Below, in pieces: positions 1 through 7,415 of a stretch of DNA of 34,249 nt. Position 1 is the stretch's first letter. Every line of letters begins with the position of its first letter. The stretch covers positions 1 through 34,249 of the forward strand of contig NZ_JAETXM010000033.1 of NCBI RefSeq assembly GCF_024494465.1, written 5' to 3'. This DNA is from Bacillus sp. V3B. GTDB taxonomy: Bacteria; Bacillota; Bacilli; Bacillales; Cytobacillaceae. The notes beneath the pieces were generated by a model. The model was not told the origin of the DNA and ran no database searches. It was given only the letters and a program-made list of their open reading frames with translations. Position numbers and translations under genes: made by a program.

Positions 1-132
1 GTGGAACAGAAGATCAATCAAAGATGTTGTACACAGATTCTTGTTTAAAAACAAAAAAAGAAAGGTAATGCCTTCCTTTTTCATTTAAATGGACTGTGGA
101 GAGCTTTGTAAGGCTTCTTTAAGTACATAAGA

Positions 133-166
133 ACCCCACAATGCTTTAGCGATGGGAGTAGTCAGG
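133..166. mobile_element. Possible IS200/IS605-type end hairpin remnant
   Basis: The segment reads CCCC-AC, then GC-TTTA-GC, then ATGGGAGTAGTCA. It can fold as a short hairpin (CCC/GGG outside, GC/GC around TTTA). From memory, right ends of TnpB-type IS200/IS605 elements in Firmicutes have hairpins followed by GTAGT(T)CA. No tnpA or tnpB coding sequence is visible in the 132 bases to its left, so this could only be the tail of an element outside the window or a relic. Confidence 0.22.
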
Positions 167-169
167 GAT

Positions 170-210
170 AAATGGTAGTGTGAACCTGTAAATAATGGTA
201 TAACTGGAAC
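170..210 (+). repeat. Diverged direct repeat, left copy
   Basis: This 41-nt segment matches positions 1479-1519 at about 31 of 41 positions in the same orientation; both contain AGTGTG, TAAATA and TATAACT. The two copies flank the C45 hydrolase gene. An inverted pair GTGAAC/GTTCAC also spans about 180-218. The origin is unknown. Confidence 0.45.
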
Positions 211-347
211 CGTTCACTTTGCACATTAGTTTAATTATGATTTAGCCTCTTTAGATATATTTATTGTGCATCAATTAATAAAAACATTTTGCTTTTCTAT
301 CCTTCATCCAGTAGAATTTTCTTTATCGAAAATTAAATGAGGGAATT

Positions 348-1394
348 ATGATGAAAAGTGTATATAGTGATGTCATTCAGTTTCGGGGCAATCATTATGA
401 TTTTGGATATAGGCAGGGCGAACTTTTAAAGGATTCTCCTATTCTACCAAATCGTAAAAAACATTGGGGAAGCAAATCTAAATTACGTCATTATACAGTG
501 GATGAAATGGAAGTAAAAAAGATGATTCTTCATTTTGCTCCTGGCATTTGGGATGAATTAAATGGACTCTCAGATTCGTTAAAAATGAATAGGACAGACA
601 CGTTAATTCAATTTGGCGGCTATTATCTTGAATACGGCAAAAGCGGATGCTCTATTTTTACCAATACCGATTATATGATACGAAACTATGATAATGATCC
701 CCTCTCCTATGAAGGCCGATATATTCTCTATCAACCGACAGATCAAGGTTATGCGATGATGGGCCCTTCCATGCAGATCACCGGGCGTACAGATGGGATC
801 AACGAAAAAGGATTATCAATGGGTTATAACCTCATCAATCGTGTGAAGTCAGATGATGGATTTATTTGCAATATGATTGGACGTATTATTTTGGAAATAT
901 GTGCAAATGTGGAAGAAGCTATTTCACTACTAAAAGAGATTCCGCATCGTCGGTCATTCAGCTATATTTTGCTCGATCAAAGTGGTAAGTCCGTTGTGGT
1001 TGAGGCCTCTCCCAGAGAAGTAGTCGTCCACCCTTCCAATATTTGTACCAATCATTTCGAAATACTAACACATGAGAATCGGTACCGAATGGACGATTCT
1101 ATCCAAAGATACAAAGCAATGGAACGGCAAGAAAGCAACATCATGGATCCCGCTCACGCTTATCAAATGATGAACGATTATGACAAAGGCGTATTCTCTA
1201 AAAAATATGGAGCCTGGGCAGGGACATTGCATACAGTGGGCTATTTCCCTAAACATATGAAAGCATGGTTCGCCATCGGAGGAGACAAGATGCCCTTTAC
1301 CTTTGACTTTAATCAATGGTTAAAGGGAGAAAAGATACACGTCAAGCGAATAAAAGGCGAGTTGGATACACATTTACCATTTGTGAATATGTAG
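348..1394 (+). CDS. C45-family autoproteolytic acyltransferase/hydrolase
   Basis: The 348-residue protein resembles the peptidase C45 / acyl-CoA:6-aminopenicillanate acyltransferase-like branch of the Ntn-hydrolases. These cleave themselves in front of a cysteine that becomes the N-terminal nucleophile and then hydrolyse or transfer amide-linked acyl groups. The expected nucleophile is Cys101 in GKSGCSIF, followed by the RNYD segment and a GRTDGINEKGLSMG stretch typical of the fold. There is no signal peptide or membrane segment, so it should be cytoplasmic. A GAGGGA ribosome site lies about 6 nt before tandem ATG codons at 348 and 351; either could be the start. The gene stands alone, is followed by a strong 19-bp inverted repeat and faces a broken locus. 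The natural substrate cannot be told from sequence. Confidence 0.82.
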   Translation: MMKSVYSDVIQFRGNHYDFGYRQGELLKDSPILPNRKKHWGSKSKLRHYTVDEMEVKKMILHFAPGIWDELNGLSDSLKMNRTDTLIQFGGYYLEYGKSGCSIFTNTDYMIRNYDNDPLSYEGRYILYQPTDQGYAMMGPSMQITGRTDGINEKGLSMGYNLINRVKSDDGFICNMIGRIILEICANVEEAISLLKEIPHRRSFSYILLDQSGKSVVVEASPREVVVHPSNICTNHFEILTHENRYRMDDSIQRYKAMERQESNIMDPAHAYQMMNDYDKGVFSKKYGAWAGTLHTVGYFPKHMKAWFAIGGDKMPFTFDFNQWLKGEKIHVKRIKGELDTHLPFVNM

Positions 1395-1478
1395 GACCCC
1401 ATCGTCCATGTGAATTCGACTCGCCATATAGCTATGTTGATACAAAGACATTGTCGGAATAAGAAAGTATTTCATAGC

Positions 1479-1519
1479 AAATGACAGTGTGGAACTATAA
1501 ATACTGATATAACTAATAC
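1479..1519 (+). repeat. Diverged direct repeat, right copy
   Basis: This is the partner of 170-210 (about 76 % identity over 41 nt, same orientation). It ends a few bases before the 19-bp inverted repeat at 1525. Confidence 0.45.
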
Positions 1520-1524
1520 AACCC

Positions 1525-1576
1525 CTAGGTGGTACTACTGTTTTTATTTTGAAATACAAACAGTAGTACCACCTAG
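1525..1576. terminator. Bidirectional terminator, 19-bp perfect stem
   Basis: A perfect 19-bp inverted repeat (CTAGGTGGTACTACTGTTT at 1525-1543 and its complement at 1558-1576) encloses a 14-nt AT-rich loop. It lies between the plus-strand C45 gene and the minus-strand remnant ending at 1595, so it can serve both. TTT/AAA at the inner arms and T-rich flanks fit a terminator, although the tracts after the stem are short. Confidence 0.65.
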
Positions 1577-1594
1577 TTTCACAAATAGTTCATA

Positions 1595-2389
1595 CTATTT
1601 TATTGAGTTCACCTCTTTCATTTCACTTATTACTTCATCGATACATTGTTCAATGGCTATCGATTGTTTCTTTATATTTTGTGCATTTTCATATATTGTT
1701 GTTCCTTGAATATCGATTGTCATGATAAGTAACTTTGTATTTTTACGATGAGCGGGGATGCCTTGCTTTTTAGCACAGTGATACAATCTTTCTCCAAAAA
1801 CACGTTTATTTTCCATAAACTTTTCATAATGGGATATATGGTTTATTTTACCATTCGGTTCGTACGGAAATGTTTCAAAACGTATGCCAATTTCTTTGAC
1901 ACTATTATTTTGGTTATGTAAGAGATTAATATATGTATCAATATGAACATTGTACGTTTGTGCCAGACCTGCTTTTCGAAAGGACTCTGCACTCATCCAG
2001 TTACGCTTTGAAATTAAGAATAAGAAGTTATTCCAACCGGCTCCTCCTACTTCTCCCCATTCTAAAAGAAGCTCTTTATTTGAATAAAATGCTTCAAACA
2101 AAATAGTCTGCCAACAAACTTTCCGTTGGATTCCATCCATTTCAATCCCTGATTCAAGGCTTTCATACGGCTTTTTTAGTAGTTCATAAAAATCACGAAG
2201 CTTTTGCTGGAAATCTCTAAATATATATTGAAGTGAATTTTGATGTAAGATCCATTCTCCATCTAAAAAAGTATGATAGTTTAAAAATACAAATTGTGAA
2301 TTTTTAGGTCTAACTGTTGTATCTAATGCTAAAAAGATAAAATGGTATTCAACATTTTCAAATTGAGAAATGCCATCGTAATGGATTTT
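1595..2389 (-). pseudogene. Unrecognised protein, 5'-truncated remnant
   Basis: An open frame with convincing coding character runs from just after an in-frame TAG (2390-2392) to the stop at 1595, about 264 codons. The first ATG is only at 2140, without a good ribosome site. Upstream of it the frame still reads like protein, with segments such as EYHFIFLALDTT and FVFLNYHTFLDGEW, and no start codon fits. The gene has therefore lost its beginning. The distal part is rich in aromatic residues and contains GEVGGAGWNNFLFLISKRNW. I do not recognise the family. It is fused out of frame to the transposase stub at 2329-2457. Confidence 0.6.
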
Positions 2390-2457
2390 CTACGAGGGTC
2401 TCCAAATAATTGTTTAAACATGAAGTCCATTTTCAAATCGAGGTATTCTGTTGTCAT
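2329..2457 (-). pseudogene. Rpn-type PD-(D/E)XK transposase/nuclease, N-terminal stub
   Basis: An ATG at 2457, preceded by AAGGAAG at good spacing, opens a frame beginning MTTEYLDLKMDFMFKQLF and continuing GDPRRKSITMAFLN. This is the characteristic start of the Rpn / PD-(D/E)XK nuclease-family transposases. The similarity stops after about 32 residues and the frame ends at a TAG ten codons later. The remaining roughly 250 residues, including the nuclease core, are missing. From about 2362 the sequence belongs to the unrelated remnant read in another frame. It is a deletion or recombination stub, not a working gene. Confidence 0.6.
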
Positions 2458-2746
2458 GAGGGTTCTTCCTTTCGAGGTTTTTAGAAGTTAATAGGAGGAT
2501 TCACTTTAATTAAATCTAATTTTATACAAAATAGCAAGAAAAATCAGCGAACAGCGCTCGATGACTGTCCGCAAAATTGCCTACCTATCTATATGGGATA
2601 GACTAGGGGGTTCCAAAGTTGTTCAAATTCAGGCTCACTAGTTAGCTTTCTTTTTTTGTTAATATATCCGTTTCTCAAGAATAACTCCTCTAACACCGCC
2701 ACGAAGATCTTCCATATCACCGCTGAATCTAGGAATAAGGTTACTT

Positions 2747-3808
2747 TTAAACGATAAAAAAAGTTGTAATAGATAGAATAATAGAGGTTATACTCATAGC
2801 GACAAGTGGGCGAAATGCTTTTGTTCGAAGATCGCGCAAACTTACGTTCAAACCAAGACCGACCATCGCCGCCGATAACAAAAAGGTGGTTGCAAGCGAA
2901 AGTTGGTCTAACACTTCGTCTGAAACAGGAATGGATTTTCCTAGAACATAGCTTCCAAATACACTCATAAGAATAAATCCGATTAAAAACCATGGAAATT
3001 CAATCTTAGTCTCTTCCGTCTGACCTTTATTTTTCCTTTTCATCCAGTACATTAGAATCAAACTTAATGGGATAAGGAGTAAAACCCGGCCTAATTTGGC
3101 TAACAGGGCAATCGCTAACCCATCTGGGCCTGCTGGGGCTCCAGCTAATACGACATGGGCAATTTCATGAAGAGTTGTCCCACTCCATATCCCATATTGA
3201 ATGTCCGATAATGGAAGAAAAGGTCGTATGATCGTATAAGTAACGGAAAAAATCGTGCCTACTAAGGCAATGATTCCCACCCCAATAGCGGTATCCTCTT
3301 CTTTTCCTTTTACAATCGGCGAAACAGCGGCAATGGCTGCCGCACCACATACCCCTGTACCCACTCCTAATAACAAGGTTAAAGAAGACTCCGCCTTCAA
3401 ACGTTTCCCAAGCCATATGGTGAATAAAATGGCAAAGGTAATAACGGCGATATCGCGAAAAATCAGACCTAACCCTTGATGGAGGATTACATCCATATTT
3501 AATTTTACTCCATATAAAATAATCGCGAAACGTAACAAGCGTTTGGAAGAAAATTGGATTCCTGTCCGTATTTGCTCAGGGTATCCCCAAAATTGCCGAT
3601 ATAGGATTGCTAGGACAATAGCGCATGCCATTGGACCAACATAATCAAAGCCCGGTACTTTTGACAAAACAAATCCGAGAGCTGCAAGTAGAAAGGTAAA
3701 ACCGACCCCTCCTAACCACAAACCGATTGAAGAATCGAGTGCAGAATTTTTGAGCAGTTGATTGTTCTCGCTATTTATTGAAAGGGATCTAGCATTTTGG
3801 TTCCTCAT
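2747..3808 (-). CDS. YeiH-family (UPF0324) membrane exporter, putative sulfate/sulfite type
   Basis: The 353-residue protein has about ten hydrophobic segments and belongs to UPF0324/YeiH, usually annotated as putative sulfate exporters. Family marks are LLGVGTGVCGAAAIAA, the SGTTLHEIAHVVLAG segment and GLGLNVSLRDL near the C-terminus. The first 30 residues are polar and cytoplasmic. The start is supported by TTGAGGTGAAATT directly before the ATG. It is divergent from the LysR gene at 4055 with 246 bp between them, the usual arrangement for yeiH with its YeiE/CysL-type regulator. This suggests export of a sulfur oxyanion under that regulator's control. Transport direction and substrate are inferred from family annotation only. 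Confidence 0.85.
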   Translation of the reverse strand: MRNQNARSLSINSENNQLLKNSALDSSIGLWLGGVGFTFLLAALGFVLSKVPGFDYVGPMACAIVLAILYRQFWGYPEQIRTGIQFSSKRLLRFAIILYGVKLNMDVILHQGLGLIFRDIAVITFAILFTIWLGKRLKAESSLTLLLGVGTGVCGAAAIAAVSPIVKGKEEDTAIGVGIIALVGTIFSVTYTIIRPFLPLSDIQYGIWSGTTLHEIAHVVLAGAPAGPDGLAIALLAKLGRVLLLIPLSLILMYWMKRKNKGQTEETKIEFPWFLIGFILMSVFGSYVLGKSIPVSDEVLDQLSLATTFLLSAAMVGLGLNVSLRDLRTKAFRPLVAMSITSIILSITTFFIV

Positions 3809-4054
3809 AATTTCACCTCAATTTCTTATGTAAATCTAGATTACTGCAAATCTTTGTATTAGAAAAATAAAGATATATAATAAGGATAATAAGTAAAAGC
3901 GTATACATAAAGGTTTTTAACAATCAAATAATATTGATGATAAAAGGAAAAGCCTTCATGAAGATGAATCTTTATTTTTTAATTCAAAAAAATCGGCATC
4001 ATCCTTGTATGAGGAAGAATACAGAATACTGATTGTAAGATAGGAGTTTCGGAT

Positions 4055-4957
4055 ATGGATCAATATTTAAATGTGTTTGTGAAAGTCGTTGAAAAGGAGA
4101 ATTTTTCAAAGGCTGGAGAAGAACTCCATATGACACAACCAGCTGTTAGTCAACATATTAGAGTCTTGGAAGAATTAATCGGAACGAGATTATTGGAGCG
4201 GAGTAATAAGTACGTTCGTCTAAATAAGGCTGGTGAGATTGTATATAACCATGCGAAGGAAATATTAGCCCTCTATACAAAAATGCAGTCTTCGGTCGAT
4301 GATCTAACCAATCATGCTAAGGGCCCTATTGCGATTGGTGCCAGCTATACTTTTGGCGAATACATCTTGCCGCATATCATTGCAAGGCTACAGAAGAAAT
4401 ATCCGCTTATTAACCCATCCATTAAAATCCACAATACGAAGGAGATTATTGAACTGGTGAAGACGCATCAATTAGATGTAGGCATCATTGAGAGTATTTT
4501 TGATGATAAAGACCTCCAATCAGAAGTCATTTCTGGGGATCAAATGTTTATTGTGGCTTCTCCTGATCATCGCCTTTTGAACGAGCAAAAGGAAATCAGT
4601 ATATCGGAATTAGCGCAGGAAACTTGGATTTTAAGGGAAGAAGGTTCAGGTACAAGGCAAGCATCGGAAAATCTTTTTCGTATGTATGATTTTACCCCAA
4701 AGAAAATCATGGAGTTTGGAAGTACACAGTTAATTAAGGAATCGGTGGAAGCTGGGCTTGGCATTTCTTTATTATCAAGCTGGGCCATTGAAAAGGAACA
4801 AACCAATGGCTACATCGGTATTATACCTGTGAAAGGGCTCCCTTTTAAACGAAACTTTTCCATCATCATGCATACCCTTTACCAAACGAAGGTCCTAAAA
4901 ATATTGGTAGCCGAATGCTTAGCACCACTAGAAAAGTTCCGTTTTACAAAATACTAG
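4055..4957 (+). CDS. LysR-family transcriptional regulator (CysL/YeiE-like)
   Basis: The 300-residue protein has the standard LysR layout. A winged helix-turn-helix fills residues 1-60 (FSKAGEELHMTQPAVSQHIR), and a periplasmic-binding-fold effector domain fills about 90-295 (PIAIGASYTFGEYILP at its start). A GGAG site precedes the ATG. It is divergent from the YeiH exporter, which it most likely controls through the shared 3809-4054 region. That region is very AT-rich and contains ATAAAGATATATAATAAG, compatible with LysR boxes but not diagnostic. Relatives such as Bacillus CysL and E. coli YeiE act in sulfur oxyanion metabolism; assignment to that subgroup rests on similarity and the neighbour. 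It is followed by two hairpin elements. Confidence 0.87.
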   Translation: MDQYLNVFVKVVEKENFSKAGEELHMTQPAVSQHIRVLEELIGTRLLERSNKYVRLNKAGEIVYNHAKEILALYTKMQSSVDDLTNHAKGPIAIGASYTFGEYILPHIIARLQKKYPLINPSIKIHNTKEIIELVKTHQLDVGIIESIFDDKDLQSEVISGDQMFIVASPDHRLLNEQKEISISELAQETWILREEGSGTRQASENLFRMYDFTPKKIMEFGSTQLIKESVEAGLGISLLSSWAIEKEQTNGYIGIIPVKGLPFKRNFSIIMHTLYQTKVLKILVAECLAPLEKFRFTKY

Positions 4958-4969
4958 AGAAAAACAAAG

Positions 4970-5039
4970 GGATTTACGAACAGTCACAGGCACTGTTCGT
5001 AATGTTATCTGCGGATGGATCCATTAACATCGTAAATCC
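4970..5039 (+). terminator. Branched inverted-repeat structure after the LysR gene
   Basis: An outer 9-bp pair GGATTTACG (4970-4978) / CGTAAATCC (5031-5039) encloses two hairpins. One is ACGAACAGT (4976-4984) with ACTGTTCGT (4992-5000), overlapping the outer stem by three bases. The other is ATGTTA (5002-5007) with TAACAT (5025-5030). It could act in transcript ending, but there is no T-tract. The first hairpin recurs nearly identically at 11697-11719 after the serine dehydratase gene. Confidence 0.45.
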
Positions 5040-5124
5040 AAAAGACAAAAACGTGTGGTTGAATGAATAGAAGGTATCCTTTCGCCAAGTTTTAATTAGA
5101 AGTTATTAATGAAAGAATTCAAAT

Positions 5125-5180
5125 AAAAAGTACCCTATTGAATAGACATAATAAATAAGTCTATCCATAGGGTACTTTTT
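5125..5180. terminator. Strong bidirectional rho-independent terminator
   Basis: The 14-bp stem AAAAAGTACCCTAT (5125-5138) / ATAGGGTACTTTTT (5167-5180) carries an inner ATAGAC/GTCTAT pair and A/T tracts on both sides. It sits between the plus-strand LysR gene and the minus-strand kinase gene, so it can stop both. In 5181-5398 there is a second, imperfect pair (AGTTCTAC near 5262, GTAGAAC near 5292) and nothing coding. Confidence 0.8.
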
Positions 5181-5398
5181 GTATAATTAGAACACAGGGA
5201 AGGATCATCCTATTCATATAATTGGGACGTTTCTCACGTTTTTTCAAACAAAAAATAGACAGTTCTACCATTTATTCTAGAAAAAATAACAGTAGAACCG
5301 TCCGAGACCAGTTTTTTCTAGTTAACTTCTTCACTCCAGAACTAATTTTTTCTACATCTCTCAATTTAGATAGTATTCTAGAGCTAATCTGAGAAAAT

Positions 5399-6661
5399 TT
5401 ATTCAACTATCGAAACAGGAAGGATAATATCAACTGTTGTTCCTTTATTCATCTCACTTTTTATATTTATTCTTCCTCCATGATCTTCGATAATTTTATA
5501 ACTGACCATTAAACCTAAACCAGTTCCTTTTTCTTTTGTTGTATAAAAGGGTTCACCTAACCTAGATAGTAAGTCATTTGGGATACCAGGCCCATTATCA
5601 ATGAAACGAATACGTACGCAATCTTTATTCAATTGTGTAACCTTAATATAGATTTTACCTTTATTTGGAACAGCTTCTATTGCATTTTTAAAAACATTTA
5701 TAAATACCTGCTTTATTTGATTTCCTTCACATTTGACCAAAATAATGTTCGGTTCAAACTCTTTTGTGACCTCTATATTTTTAACAATGGCGATTGTCTC
5801 AATCAAAGTTAATACATCTTTTAATAAAGAAGTGATCTTTTCATTTTGATAGGTAATAGCTTGAGGTTTAGAAAGTACCATAAATTCACTAACAATTAAA
5901 TTGATACGCTCGATTTCTGATAACATGATGTTATAATAATGTTTCTCTTCATCTTTTGAATCCTTATACTGAAGTAATTGGAGAAAGCCTTTTATAGATG
6001 TTAGGGGGTTTCGAATTTCATGTGCTGTAGCAGCAGCTAATTCACCTACAATCGAAAGCTTTTCAGATTTTCTTATAAGTTCCTCTTTATCTTTTAATTC
6101 TGTAATATCTCTAACAATGACGAAAATCCCTACTTTTTTATCCTCTATTACGATAGGTACACTCTTCATACTTACTAGTATACAATGTCCACTTTTGATC
6201 ATACACTTGCACTCTATGATTGAAGACTTTCCTTTTCCTATTTCTAAAAAGTGCTTTTGAACTTTATCCATATCTTCTTTGCTTATAAGTTCTTTAAAAG
6301 ACATTTTTGTCAGCTCTTCTTCACTATATCCCGTTATTTTCCCAGTTACATCATTAACAGATATTATCATGCCATTTAAATCTAAGTGTATAATTGCATC
6401 CATATTATTTTCAATAAGGCTATTTAACTGCTGCTCCCGATCTTCAATATCTTTAATATTTCTTTGAATAAATTTATATAATAACAATCCCGTTGCAATA
6501 ACAAAAAGAATTCCTTTTACAATACTTATCCAAAAAACATCATCTGTATCAAACTTTGTTAATATCCACTCAGTTGTATAAATCCAAAAAATACTAGATA
6601 ATAAATAGATGTAAGATATTTTAAACGAGACTTTCTTACTACGACCAACATTTTTCTTCAT
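5399..6661 (-). CDS. PAS-domain sensor histidine kinase, sporulation-kinase type
   Basis: The 420-residue membrane kinase is read from the ATG at 6661, nine codons inside the longest frame, because AAGGGAG lies just upstream. Two membrane helices (about 13-33 and 45-65) are separated by a very short loop. A PAS domain follows (about 75-190, ENNMDAIIHLDLNG to VIVRDIT). The HisKA phospho-acceptor is His214 in TAHEIRNPLTSIKGF. The ATPase domain has NVFKNAIEAV, DNGPGIP and GTGLGL. No response regulator is adjacent, so it is an orphan. Kinases of this layout in Bacillaceae commonly feed the Spo0F/Spo0A phosphorelay; that role is inference. With so little extracytoplasmic sequence, the PAS domain is the likely sensor. 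Confidence 0.88.
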   Translation of the reverse strand: MKKNVGRSKKVSFKISYIYLLSSIFWIYTTEWILTKFDTDDVFWISIVKGILFVIATGLLLYKFIQRNIKDIEDREQQLNSLIENNMDAIIHLDLNGMIISVNDVTGKITGYSEEELTKMSFKELISKEDMDKVQKHFLEIGKGKSSIIECKCMIKSGHCILVSMKSVPIVIEDKKVGIFVIVRDITELKDKEELIRKSEKLSIVGELAAATAHEIRNPLTSIKGFLQLLQYKDSKDEEKHYYNIMLSEIERINLIVSEFMVLSKPQAITYQNEKITSLLKDVLTLIETIAIVKNIEVTKEFEPNIILVKCEGNQIKQVFINVFKNAIEAVPNKGKIYIKVTQLNKDCVRIRFIDNGPGIPNDLLSRLGEPFYTTKEKGTGLGLMVSYKIIEDHGGRINIKSEMNKGTTVDIILPVSIVE

Positions 6662-7169
6662 TAATAGCTCCCTTCTCCCATTGACCAATACTTACTAGTA
6701 AATGATCACAGCATTTCTGGATAATCTATACTCACAAATGTCAATGCATGACTTTACATAGAGTGCCGGCCCATTTTATTACCATTTCAGTTTTCGCTAG
6801 AGAATATGTCCGTAGTGGCTCCTTAGTAAGCCAAAAATAGCTTTTGTGTAAAAATAAAGAAAGAGATTTGTAAAAAATACAGTGGAATAGTATTACAATT
6901 AATATTCATTTAATAGATTGATTCTACTTATAGATTATAATTGTTTCTGATTTAAATATTATATGATTATAAGCCCACAGTGAACTGGAAACATAAAACA
7001 TAAAAGTCCAAATATAACAAAAGAGGATTTCAAGAAATTTAGATAGAATCAGAAATAGCTCGATTACTCTCCTTTATATTGCAAAATTCACATTATTTTT
7101 ACAATAAGTTTATCTTACTATCATTATAAAATGCTATCCTACTTTTATATTATGTTTAGGAGGATTCAT
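6662..7169. other. AT-rich intergenic region between kinase and small ORF
   Basis: This stretch should hold the kinase promoter (minus strand) and the start signals of the small ORF at 7170. It is very AT-rich. I see no clear sigma-A promoter, hairpin or open frame that I can support. Confidence 0.4.
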
Positions 7170-7412
7170 ATGAAGTGTTTGTTAATCCCCATCTCCACAG
7201 CTGCTCTAACAGTTCTATTATTTCCAGTTGAAGCAACTTTATATTCTCTACAATATATTCTGAACTCCATGATGTATCGGAGACACTTTCTATCATTCTA
7301 TTCAACTATTTTTCAAGTTTTGTCCTTAGAGCAAGATTTCCACAAAAATAGGTGCCTCTTCCCTATGCACGTGAAAAGCATTAAGGGACTAGGCACCCGA
7401 TTAAGGGATTAG
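7170..7412 (+). CDS. Small secreted-like ORF of unknown function, or gene relic
   Basis: An almost ideal AGGAGGATTCAT site precedes the ATG at 7170, giving an 80-residue product. It begins MKCLLIPISTAALTVLLFPV, then EA: a lysine followed by about 18 hydrophobic residues and a possible cleavage site, like a signal peptide. The rest (aromatic, then basic) has no recognisable domain. Its 3' third overlaps the terminator hairpin of the opposing helicase gene, which is unusual. It may be the start of an exported-protein gene whose body was lost, or a real small peptide. The ribosome site is the main reason to list it. Confidence 0.35.
   Translation: MKCLLIPISTAALTVLLFPVEATLYSLQYILNSMMYRRHFLSFYSTIFQVLSLEQDFHKNRCLFPMHVKSIKGLGTRLRD
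7350..7397 (-). terminator. Terminator of the helicase-nuclease gene
   Basis: AGGTGCCT (from 7350) pairs with AGGCACC (7391-7397), and CCCT/AGGG extends the stem inside. On the minus strand the stem is followed by TATTTTTGTGG. It lies 19 bases after the stop codon at 7416. Confidence 0.65.
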
Positions 7413-7415
7413 CTC

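Noticed and set aside
2589-2993. 134-codon minus-strand ORF overlapping the YeiH gene
   Set aside because: It overlaps the conserved YeiH C-terminal frame by about 250 bases, and its protein has no recognisable features.
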